From contig CACFNV010000010.1 in the NCBI GenBank assembly GCA_902567635.1, positions 1-41,615 of the forward strand: a stretch of 41,615 bases of DNA, in the 5' to 3' direction. The notes under the pieces are model-generated. The model worked only from the letters and a program-made list of their open reading frames with translations. It made no database searches and had not been told where the DNA came from. This stretch comes from an uncultured Alphaproteobacteria bacterium (lineage in GTDB: Bacteria; Pseudomonadota; Alphaproteobacteria; Rhodobacterales; Rhodobacteraceae). The position numbers and the translations under genes are program-made. Positions 1 through 8,015 of this stretch are shown piece after piece. Position 1 is the stretch's first letter; each line of letters opens with the position of its first letter.

Positions 1-173
1 CACAAGCCACTCATTCCTTCTATGAATTTTTTGCCAGAATTATCATAAACATATATACCATCACCCCTACTTATTACGTGAGGACCATTCTCCTTCAATA
101 CCTTTGGGTTGGTATAAGGGTGAAAATGATTGTGTAAATCCTTCGCTTCCAGCGAATTAACTAATTTATTCAT
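1..173 (-). CDS. class III (omega-amino acid/aspartate aminotransferase family) aminotransferase, N-terminal part only, runs off left edge
   Basis: Manual reverse translation from the ATG at 173..171: MNKLVNSLEAKDLHNHFHPYTNPKVLKENGPHVISRGDGIYVYDNSGKKFIEGMSGL, which matches the typical start of class III PLP aminotransferases (HPYTN...G.Y..D..GK.FIEGM.GL). Not in the ORF track because it is truncated. Confidence 0.8.
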   Translation of the reverse strand, partial: MNKLVNSLEAKDLHNHFHPYTNPKVLKENGPHVISRGDGIYVYDNSGKKFIEGMSGL

Positions 174-230
174 TTTATTTGCCCTTCATTTTAAGGTAAA
201 GTATGCCTTAAAAGGTCAAAACAAACAATA

Positions 231-1145
231 TTATTCGGGACTTATTCCTCTAAGCCGTTCAGAACGCCTCCTTAAGAGCTCAACAATAGTTAATAATATA
301 ATTGATAGAATTACTAAAATAGTGGCTACTGCTAATATTGTTGGGCTAATTTGCTCTCGTATTCCAGAAAACATTTGCCTAGGAATAGTTCTCTGCCTAA
401 CATCTGCCAACTGCAGAACAACAACAACTTCATCAAAGGAAGTGATAAAAGCAAATAATGCTCCTGATATAACCCCCGGAAGTATAAGAGGTGTTTGAAT
501 TCTAAAAAATGTTCTCACAGGACCAGCACCTAAACTTGCTGATGCCCTAGTTAGACTTTGATCAAAACCAACAAGAGTAGCTGTCACTGTTATTATGACA
601 AAAGGAGTTCCCAAAACAGCATGCGCCAATATCAATCCTAGATAGTTTTTTGCCAATCCAACTTGTGAAAATGAGTAAAAGAGACCAGATGCAGTAATCA
701 CCAATGGAATTATCATAGGTGATATAAGAAGAGACATAATTATTCTTTTATATGGCATATGGCTGCTACTGAGACCTATCGCTGCGACAGTTCCAAGCAC
801 AGTAGCTAATATCGTCGCAAAAATACCAACTATAAAACTGTTTTTTATAGAACGTATCCACTGCGCATTATTCCACATATCAGCCCACCATCCGTTACTT
901 GCATCAGGGTCAGCCATTCCATTCTTTAATATGTCCCAGTACCAACGATAAGAATAAGCATCAGGATCCAAAGACAACATTCCGGATGTAAAGCTGAAGT
1001 AAGGCTCCTGATTGAAGCTTAGAGGAATGATAATTATAATCGGGAAAATCAGAAATAAAAAAACAAGCGCACAGATAAACCGGAAGGTATAAAACCAGGC
1101 AACATCTCCTCTAGAGGCATATATAGGTATAGCTCTCTTCTTCAT
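231..1145 (-). CDS. ABC transporter permease, spermidine/putrescine (PotC) type
   Basis: 304 aa multi-TM protein with binding-protein-dependent transport permease signature region (RASASLGAGPVRTFFRIQTPLILPGVISGALFAFITSFDEVVV); adjacent to partner permease, SBP and ATPase. Confidence 0.9.
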   Translation of the reverse strand: MKKRAIPIYASRGDVAWFYTFRFICALVFLFLIFPIIIIIPLSFNQEPYFSFTSGMLSLDPDAYSYRWYWDILKNGMADPDASNGWWADMWNNAQWIRSIKNSFIVGIFATILATVLGTVAAIGLSSSHMPYKRIIMSLLISPMIIPLVITASGLFYSFSQVGLAKNYLGLILAHAVLGTPFVIITVTATLVGFDQSLTRASASLGAGPVRTFFRIQTPLILPGVISGALFAFITSFDEVVVVLQLADVRQRTIPRQMFSGIREQISPTILAVATILVILSIILLTIVELLRRRSERLRGISPE

Positions 1146-1150
1146 ATTTT

Positions 1151-2401
1151 TTAACCTAACTTCATATTGTCTATGCCAACAAAACGATCGTACAGCCAGA
1201 AGAAAAATAAGATGAATATCAATAATACCAGACCGAGAGCGGCAGCCAAATTCCAGTTTAATGAACTGCGCATATGGAAGTCTATAATATTAGAAATCAT
1301 TTGACCGTCTTGCCCCCCCACAAGCGCTGGTGTTATATAATAGCCGATAGCCAAAATAAAAACTAATATTGCCCCCGCTCCTACTCCTGGGATGGTCATA
1401 GGGAAATAAACTCGCCAAAATGCGGTCCAGTTTGTTGCTCCCATTGATTTTGCTGCCATAACAAAAGAAGGTGATATAGTTTTCATAACAGAGTAAATGG
1501 GTAAAATCATAAACGGGAGTAATATATGGGTCATAGCTATAAGTGTTCCAGTTTTATTATAAATTAAAGAAAACCTCGCATCATCTGCTGTAACACCAAG
1601 AAAAACCAGAAGATCATTTACAACGCCCGAACTTTGCAACATGGCTATCCAAGCTGTGGTTCGAACTAGAAGCGATGTCCAGAACGGAAGAAGAACTAAA
1701 ATAAGCAATAAGTTTGATGTCCTCAACGGAAGTGAGGCCATCAAAAAGGCTACAGGATATCCAAGTAAAAGAGTAGCAAGAGTTACTATAACAGAAATCT
1801 CGATTGTTCTCAAAAAAAGAGTTACGTGAATTCTTCGATTTTCGTCCTGCTGTATTATTTCGCCTTCAGCAGTATATTTTCTGTCGACCGCAGCAAGTAA
1901 GTATGAAGGTGTTACCGCCATAGAAGAAATTTTTATCGCTTGCCAGGTCTTCAAATTTTCCCACTTCTTATCTTTTTTTATTAAAGCTTCCATGTAGGGA
2001 GCTTCCATTTTATTTGCCGCCCGCGCTGTTTTGGTAAATAAAGATCTTGTACCGGATAATTCTCTGTTTACCCTTGTTGCCACTTTACCAATTGTCTTAT
2101 TTTTCTTTGCTTGAATTAAATCAATTACCATTGCTTTAGCAATTTCTTCAGTTGGAAAGCTTTTACCATCCCAATCTTTGAGTGCCTGAGTAGAGCCCGG
2201 CATCAAAGTAGCATATCTGAAATCTAAAAAAGATTGGCTTAATAGGTTTATTATTGGAATAACAAAAAATATAGCAAGGAAAGCTAGTAAGGGCAGAACA
2301 AGAAAAAATGCTCGCATTTTACTCTTGAACAGGGAGCGCCTAAGTTTCTTCTTTAGGGAGACACCATCAGAAGAGAAGTTTTCTTCTGTAAAATTATTCA
2401 T
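1151..2401 (-). CDS. ABC transporter permease, spermidine/putrescine (PotB) type, with long loop after TM1
   Basis: 416 aa; EAA-like motif (MAAKSMGATNWTAFWRVYFPMTIPGVGAG); first TM followed by roughly 150 aa hydrophilic segment before the remaining TMs. Confidence 0.88.
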   Translation of the reverse strand: MNNFTEENFSSDGVSLKKKLRRSLFKSKMRAFFLVLPLLAFLAIFFVIPIINLLSQSFLDFRYATLMPGSTQALKDWDGKSFPTEEIAKAMVIDLIQAKKNKTIGKVATRVNRELSGTRSLFTKTARAANKMEAPYMEALIKKDKKWENLKTWQAIKISSMAVTPSYLLAAVDRKYTAEGEIIQQDENRRIHVTLFLRTIEISVIVTLATLLLGYPVAFLMASLPLRTSNLLLILVLLPFWTSLLVRTTAWIAMLQSSGVVNDLLVFLGVTADDARFSLIYNKTGTLIAMTHILLPFMILPIYSVMKTISPSFVMAAKSMGATNWTAFWRVYFPMTIPGVGAGAILVFILAIGYYITPALVGGQDGQMISNIIDFHMRSSLNWNLAAALGLVLLIFILFFFWLYDRFVGIDNMKLG

Positions 2402-2424
2402 TTTTTAAGGTTCTTTAGCACAAA

Positions 2425-2441
2425 GGGCAGTAAAACTGCCC
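2425..2441 (-). other. intercistronic stem-loop between binding-protein gene and first permease gene
   Basis: Perfect 7-bp inverted repeat GGGCAGT-aaa-ACTGCCC in the 59-bp gap between the SBP stop (2461) and the permease start (2401); no strong U tract follows on the - strand. Confidence 0.55.
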
Positions 2442-2460
2442 CTTGCTTTTTAAACAATTA

Positions 2461-3552
2461 CTATTTTGCTAACCAGGAATTAAATCTTTCAGTTAATTCG
2501 TCGCCATTGTCCGCCCAAAACTCAAAGTCGTTAGCGATCGCTGTCTTAAAGTTTTCCGGTGCAGTCGGCATATGAGGGCCCATCTTCAGCGAAGGCTTGT
2601 TATGATAAGAGGCCACAAGAGGAGCACTAGATTTTCTAGCAGGTCCATATGAAATCCATGAAGCTTGTCCGGCTAATTGCTCAGTAGCTGTGGAAAATTT
2701 CAAAAAATCCATAGCAAGATCTTTATTAGGAGCACCTTTTGGTATTACCCACAAGTCCATGTCGAACACTTGAGCATCCCATACGATTTCAAACGGCTTG
2801 CCTTCTCCCGCAAATGCGTTGAAAATTCTTCCGTTGTATGCGGTTGTCATTGCAACCTCTCCATCGGCAAGTAGTTGTGGGGGTTGAGCGCCTGCTTCCC
2901 ACCATACAACGCTATCCTTGATCGTATCTAACTTTTTGAAAGCTCTATCAACACCTGCTGCTGTTCCAAGAACCTTGTAAACATCACCTGCTGCCACACC
3001 ATCGGCGGCTAAAGCCATTTCCAGATTGGCTTTTGGAGATTTTCTTAAACCCCTTTTTCCAGGAAATTTACTTGTATCAAAGAAATCCTTTATAGTCTTA
3101 GGGCCATTTGACATTTTTGACTTGTCATAGGCAAAAATTGTGGACCAAACAATGTTAGCAACAGCACATTCTGTCAAAGCACCATCGATAAAATCCGATG
3201 TTGCTACGCTTCCGTCAGCTCCCTTTGGTAAACTACCGTGATCTATAGTTTCTAGAAGCCCTTCATCACAACCTTTGACAGCGTCTGATTTCTCAACATC
3301 AACTAGATCCCAAGTCACATTTCCTGCGTCAACTTGTGCTTTAACTTCAGCCAAACCACCATTATAATCTTCGGAAACAACCTGGTGACCAGTTTTTGTC
3401 ATCCAAGGCTTGTGATAGGCTTCGACTTGAGACTTCGTATAAGCTCCACCCCAAGACACCACCGTAATTGAACCAGCAGTCACTGAGGTTGCAAGGCCAG
3501 CACCTACAAAAGCCCCTATCAATATATTTTTTAGTTTCATATTTTTCTCCAT
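2461..3552 (-). CDS. extracellular substrate-binding protein of spermidine/putrescine-type ABC transporter
   Basis: 363 aa; signal peptide (MKLKNILIGAFVGAGLATSVTAGS) then ITVVSWGGAYTKSQVEAYHKPWMTKTGHQV, PotD-like periplasmic binding protein. First Met may be M5. Confidence 0.9.
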   Translation of the reverse strand: MEKNMKLKNILIGAFVGAGLATSVTAGSITVVSWGGAYTKSQVEAYHKPWMTKTGHQVVSEDYNGGLAEVKAQVDAGNVTWDLVDVEKSDAVKGCDEGLLETIDHGSLPKGADGSVATSDFIDGALTECAVANIVWSTIFAYDKSKMSNGPKTIKDFFDTSKFPGKRGLRKSPKANLEMALAADGVAAGDVYKVLGTAAGVDRAFKKLDTIKDSVVWWEAGAQPPQLLADGEVAMTTAYNGRIFNAFAGEGKPFEIVWDAQVFDMDLWVIPKGAPNKDLAMDFLKFSTATEQLAGQASWISYGPARKSSAPLVASYHNKPSLKMGPHMPTAPENFKTAIANDFEFWADNGDELTERFNSWLAK

Positions 3553-3614
3553 TTTAAGTTCCCCCTCGTTCCTAGTGCAGGAGCGAAATAGTCTCTCAAC
3601 ATATAAGAATTAAA

Positions 3615-4703
3615 TTAATTTGCAAGATCTAATGCTCTGCAATCCTCAACACGCCAGCTTACCTGAGTTTTTTGCCCTACTCTCAATGATGTCGTTTGAG
3701 ATGAGTTCGGTATCTTTAATATAAAATCCTCATTATCAGCGACTTTCATTCTACATCTAACATGATCGCCAAGATAAATAAGCTCCAAGACCTGGGCTTC
3801 TATAGATTCGCTATTTTTTTTATCAAGAAACACTCTTTCAGGTCGAATAGAAAAAAGGGCATCAGTACCTTCTTTGCCAGAATTGACTCTAATTCCTTTT
3901 ATCTGCTTGCTGTTTCGCAGTTTTGCTTGCACCACCCCTTTACTTTCCTTAATAATTGTGCCTACCAACTTATTGTTTTCTCCAATAAATTGAGCCACAA
4001 AAGAGTTAAGAGGTTTTTCGTATATGTTCACTGGTGTGTCCAGCTGTTGAACAACGCCTTCGTTAAAAACGGCAACTCTGTCGGACATTGTCAGAGCCTC
4101 TGATTGGTCATGTGTAACATATACGACTGTGACACCAAGCTGCTCATGAATATGTTTTATTTCATACTGCATGTGCTCACGCAGTTGCTTATCTAATGCA
4201 CCCAAAGGTTCATCCATTAGTACTAGTTCTGGTTCAAAAACTAGGCTTCTTGCTAAAGCTATCCTCTGCTGCTGACCACCTGATAATTGGGCGGGACGTC
4301 TATTTATAAAGTCAGTCATTTTGACTATTTCTAACACTCTTTTAATTTTTTCTTCTCGGAAAGATTTTCCTATTTTCCTCACTTCTAATGGAAAAGCCAA
4401 ATTTTCTCCTACGGACATGTGGGGGAAAAGAGCATAGTTTTGAAAAACCATCCCAATTCCCCTTTTATGAGGTGGAATGTTTCCTATTGGCTTACTACCT
4501 AACCTAATTTCTCCATGAGTAGAGCTCTCAAAGCCAGCCAACATCATTAAACACGTTGTTTTACCGGATCCTGAAGGACCTAACATTGTAAGAAACTCAC
4601 CTTTAAAAATTTCCAAGTTAAGATTTTTTACTACTAGCTCGTTACCATCGTATGTCTTTTGAACATTTTCAAAAACTACAAAGCCTTCTCTTTTTTCTTT
4701 CAT
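3615..4703 (-). CDS. ABC transporter ATP-binding protein, spermidine/putrescine (PotA) type
   Basis: 362 aa; Walker A GPSGSGKTT, signature LSGGQQQRIALARSL, Walker B LVLMDEPL, C-terminal TOBE-like domain. Confidence 0.95.
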   Translation of the reverse strand: MKEKREGFVVFENVQKTYDGNELVVKNLNLEIFKGEFLTMLGPSGSGKTTCLMMLAGFESSTHGEIRLGSKPIGNIPPHKRGIGMVFQNYALFPHMSVGENLAFPLEVRKIGKSFREEKIKRVLEIVKMTDFINRRPAQLSGGQQQRIALARSLVFEPELVLMDEPLGALDKQLREHMQYEIKHIHEQLGVTVVYVTHDQSEALTMSDRVAVFNEGVVQQLDTPVNIYEKPLNSFVAQFIGENNKLVGTIIKESKGVVQAKLRNSKQIKGIRVNSGKEGTDALFSIRPERVFLDKKNSESIEAQVLELIYLGDHVRCRMKVADNEDFILKIPNSSQTTSLRVGQKTQVSWRVEDCRALDLAN

Positions 4704-4814
4704 TATTTTGTTGCTCGTATTAAAAAATGGATTTAGAGAAGATATCGTGTAACATCTTCGAAAAGCTAATGCAACGTTATCATCAAAATAAAAATTAATT
4801 ATACTTCACCACAA

Positions 4815-5765
4815 ATGTTTAAAATAACAAAATATCTAGCCTTTATCACATTTATATTGACTTCGTTCTTTAGCACCTCTTTTGCACACGACAAAAACAA
4901 AAAAGTTTTGGCAAAAAAAATATTTGGGAACTTCAATACTCCGGCAAGGACCAAAGTGGAAAGTATAGGCAAGTACAATAAAGGATGCCTTAATGGTGGA
5001 GTAGAACTGCCAGTCAGAGGAGAAACGTGGCAAATAATTAATTCAAAGCGCGGCAGAAACTGGGGGCACCCAGAACTTATTGCATTTACTAAGTCTTTAT
5101 CAGTTGAGGCAAAGAAAATTGGTTGGGAAGGACTATATATCGGGGATCTTGGGAATCCTCGTGGAGGTCCTACTCCTTATGGTCATGTATCGCATCAAGT
5201 TGGCCTCGAGGTTGATATTAAAATGAAACCTCCAGGCCCACTCCAACTTTCTTTAGCAGAAAGCAATAATGATCATAGATACGGAAAGCCCCTTTTTAAA
5301 GAACTTGATGTGGTAAAAAGAGATAGAAAAAATGTTAATAAAAATTGGACTAAAGAACACATGGCAATAATTAAAGCCGCTGCAAAGAATAAGAAAGTTA
5401 ACAAAATATTTGTTAATCCTGCGATTAAAGTTTGGTTGTGTGAGAACGAGGGACCTTTGGACCGTAAATGGCTTATGAAGGTTCGTCCAGAAAAAGGACA
5501 CAGAGAACACTTCCATGTACGGCTAAAATGTCCTGCCGACTCCCCCAATTGCGTTAACACGCCGCTCTGGAATAAATATAAAAATATTGATGGTTGCGAC
5601 AAACAATTAATGTGGTGGGTTACGGATCGGCTGAAACCAAAACCTAAAAAAAAGAAAACCAAGAAAAAAGTAACAATAAAGAAAAAATATAAGTGTGGAC
5701 ATGCTAGTTGTTATCTTCCCGAGGACTTACCGCAACAATGCATAAGAACCATACATCTCCAATAA
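4815..5765 (+). CDS. mepA: penicillin-insensitive murein endopeptidase (MepA family) with Lys-rich C-terminal tail
   Basis: 316 aa; signal peptide; GRNWGHPELIAFTKSLS...GDLGNPRGGPTPYGHVSHQVGLEVDIKM and VRPEKGHREHFHVRLKCP (metal-binding H/D motifs of MepA/LAS peptidases). Confidence 0.93.
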   Translation: MFKITKYLAFITFILTSFFSTSFAHDKNKKVLAKKIFGNFNTPARTKVESIGKYNKGCLNGGVELPVRGETWQIINSKRGRNWGHPELIAFTKSLSVEAKKIGWEGLYIGDLGNPRGGPTPYGHVSHQVGLEVDIKMKPPGPLQLSLAESNNDHRYGKPLFKELDVVKRDRKNVNKNWTKEHMAIIKAAAKNKKVNKIFVNPAIKVWLCENEGPLDRKWLMKVRPEKGHREHFHVRLKCPADSPNCVNTPLWNKYKNIDGCDKQLMWWVTDRLKPKPKKKKTKKKVTIKKKYKCGHASCYLPEDLPQQCIRTIHLQ

Positions 5766-5771
5766 AACTTG

Positions 5772-6128
5772 TTATTGTTTATTAAAACATATGCGCTTCA
5801 ATATTTTTTCCTTCATTAAAGTTATAGGAGAAAAACTTTTATATTTAGTCGATGTATACCAAAGGTCTATTCCTTCAACTAATTCACCAATCGTAAAATC
5901 TTTTTCCAAAAGGCAATTTAAAAAGGCATCTTCCTGCTTTTCATAAGCTTGGCCTTCTTGCAATTGAATTAATAATGAGTCCCAAACCCCAGTAATGTAT
6001 GCGCCTTTTGTAGATAAACTTAAACTTCTCCAATTTCCATAGTTCTCTACTATTACTCTTGGGGATAAATTTATACAAACCATTAATAAAATAGTAATAA
6101 AAAAAGGCTTGATAATATTACTTAGCAA
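5772..6128 (-). CDS. hypothetical protein, N-terminal hydrophobic segment, probably translationally coupled to bactofilin
   Basis: 118 aa; begins inside the last codons of the bactofilin ORF (11-nt overlap); hydrophobic N-terminus MLSNIIKPFFITILLMVCINLSP. Confidence 0.65.
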   Translation of the reverse strand: MLSNIIKPFFITILLMVCINLSPRVIVENYGNWRSLSLSTKGAYITGVWDSLLIQLQEGQAYEKQEDAFLNCLLEKDFTIGELVEGIDLWYTSTKYKSFSPITLMKEKILKRICFNKQ

Positions 6129-6531
6129 TAACTTTATCAGCTATGCTGTAAACAGCTTTATCTACTTCATTTTGACTATCTTCAGAAACTCTTTTTGTTT
6201 GTTTAGCCATCCTAATAACTTTTCCATTGAATTTAGCACCTATTTCAATTGATATGACGCTATGTTCAATATCGCCCTTTACCACTGAACCTACATCTAA
6301 CCTTACAGTTTCAGCGCTAATCAAACCAGTGAAGTTTCCCTGAATGGTCACTCCCTTTACAATAATCTTTCCATCTACTTTGGCGCTTGATCCGAGAGTT
6401 AGATTATCTCCAGAGATATCACCAGATACTTTCCCTTCTATTAGAAGTTCACCCTTAAAATCGATTTTACCCTTTATTATTGTATCTGCTGAAATAACAG
6501 AACTGGAATTTGTAAAACTGTTCAACTTCAA
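6118..6531 (-). CDS. bactofilin (polymer-forming cytoskeletal protein)
   Basis: 137 aa; SVISADTIIKGKIDFKGELLIEGKVSGDISGDNLTLGSSAKVDGKIIVKGVTIQGNFTGLISAETVRL, the repeated beta-helix pattern of bactofilins. Confidence 0.93.
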   Translation of the reverse strand: MKLNSFTNSSSVISADTIIKGKIDFKGELLIEGKVSGDISGDNLTLGSSAKVDGKIIVKGVTIQGNFTGLISAETVRLDVGSVVKGDIEHSVISIEIGAKFNGKVIRMAKQTKRVSEDSQNEVDKAVYSIADKVIAK

Positions 6532-6626
6532 CTTACTCCGTTAAATTGTTGGTTCAAACAATACACTATAAATCAATTTAATCAAGCCTTTAACTCTTTT
6601 TAGTGAAAAACTGAGTAAGAACATGA

Positions 6627-7292
6627 TCAGTGTTTTTTGAGTCTGTTAGGAAAATCGGCATATGCCTGATGAACGAGCTTTGTCACTTCATTTATTTCCT
6701 GAATAGTTACCCTAATTACAGGGACGCCTAACCTTTGGGCTGCAAGCCTCCTAAAGGCTCCATAGCTATCAAATTGCTGAATTAGCTCTTCAAACTCATC
6801 CAATAAATCATTTGCTTTGGCATCCTTATTTACACTTTTATTTTGCTTTCTCAATTCCTCCATAGGTTTCCTGATTTTTTTTAACTCCGGTTTATCAGAA
6901 AGAATTTCCTGAATATGCGAAACGTATTTCTGCGCTCTAACAGCATTCCAAACCGCTCGCTCTGGATCTTCTGAATTTATTGCAGTGATTGCGGTCATAG
7001 CATAAATTTGAGCCCTTTGTGCATAACTCAAAATCTTCTTTTCATTCTCTCCAAAATTTTGATTTTCATTGCTCTTGAAGCCATAAACCAGGGAACCAAG
7101 ATCTGAATTACTCTTTTTTCTGGACCACTCTTTGAAATTAGGAGATTCTGGGTTTTCTTTAATCGCACAGCAAAATTTTATTATGTCATATAAGTCCGCA
7201 GAACCATCTTCCAAAAGTTCATCTTTTGCAATCCTTTCCTTAGAAAAAATCAATTCCCTTCTCGAATTGTTATCTATATTGAAGTTAGCCAT
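6627..7292 (-). CDS. hypothetical protein, predicted soluble and alpha-helical
   Basis: ORF track gives 6627..7298 with a TTG start; an ATG at 7292 (MANFNIDNN) is the more likely start. No family recognised. Confidence 0.7.
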   Translation of the reverse strand: MANFNIDNNSRRELIFSKERIAKDELLEDGSADLYDIIKFCCAIKENPESPNFKEWSRKKSNSDLGSLVYGFKSNENQNFGENEKKILSYAQRAQIYAMTAITAINSEDPERAVWNAVRAQKYVSHIQEILSDKPELKKIRKPMEELRKQNKSVNKDAKANDLLDEFEELIQQFDSYGAFRRLAAQRLGVPVIRVTIQEINEVTKLVHQAYADFPNRLKKH

Positions 7293-7402
7293 TCTCAATG
7301 CTTCCCAGTCTTAAATTTGATTCCCGTTTACAATTATAAAAATTTTTTGCAATCTGTATACCAGATCACACTTTTTTTTTATAATTTTTAGACAACTATG
7401 TT

Positions 7403-7424
7403 TCAGTGATAAATAATTCACTGA
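7403..7424. promoter_or_regulatory. candidate operator: TCAGTGA-N8-TCACTGA inverted repeat upstream of the HxlR gene
   Basis: Perfect 7-bp arms (7403-7409 / 7418-7424) in the divergent intergenic region, 15 bp upstream of a TTGACT (7440-7445) -35-like hexamer. Confidence 0.4.
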
Positions 7425-7523
7425 TTATTGCAAAAAATATTGACTTTTTATTGGTGTATACTATTTATTTTAGAAAGGCTTACGTTAGGTAAAGAAAGTC
7501 AATTAAGTTACTAGGAAAATATA

Positions 7524-7967
7524 ATGGGTAATAAGAAAAAATCCAAAATAAAATGCGGTATCGCTGACGCGTTATCGGTATTGGGAGATAAATGGACACT
7601 ATTGATAGCAAGAGATATTTTGATGGGTAACACTAATTTTGAGGGGATTCAAAATAGCTTAAAAATTTCTCGAAATCTCTTGACAGAACGATTAAAATCA
7701 ATGGTAGCAAACAAGATTTTGGAAAAGCATGTGCCCAAAGACAAAAAGAGAGCAAAATACTTACCTACTGATAGATGCTCTGATTTGATGAAAATTTTTC
7801 TGTCTCTAAGCCTTTGGTCAGAAAAATGGATGCCTGACACTAAACGACCAAAAATATCAGCAGTTGTTGATAGCCAGGCTATACCACTTGACTTAAAAAT
7901 TATTTCTCTGAACAAAAATCTTGAGTTAGAGAAAAAAATAAAATTCTCCTTGAGTATAAGCAAATAG
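7524..7967 (+). CDS. HxlR family winged-helix transcriptional regulator
   Basis: 147 aa; CGIADALSVLGDKWTLLIARDILMGNTNFEGIQNSLKISRNLLTERLKSMVANKILEK, typical HxlR domain. Confidence 0.95.
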   Translation: MGNKKKSKIKCGIADALSVLGDKWTLLIARDILMGNTNFEGIQNSLKISRNLLTERLKSMVANKILEKHVPKDKKRAKYLPTDRCSDLMKIFLSLSLWSEKWMPDTKRPKISAVVDSQAIPLDLKIISLNKNLELEKKIKFSLSISK

Positions 7968-8015
7968 TCTGTACAAAAGTCCCTTACGAAGCTGATAACA
8001 GCAGGACCGGATACA

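Noticed and set aside
231-498. ORF 130..498 (+) and similar small antisense ORFs (e.g. 1641..1829, 2677..2874, 3762..4103, 5253..5516, 5273..5662, 16705..16953, 35069..35497, 36345..36545)
   Set aside because: Shadow frames opposite well-supported genes; low-complexity translations with no recognisable family.
7440-7462. Strong promoter TTGACT…TATACT before the HxlR gene
   Set aside because: The spacer between TTGACT and TATACT is only 11 nt; the better-spaced -10 candidate (TATTTA at 7462) is weaker, so no confident promoter call.
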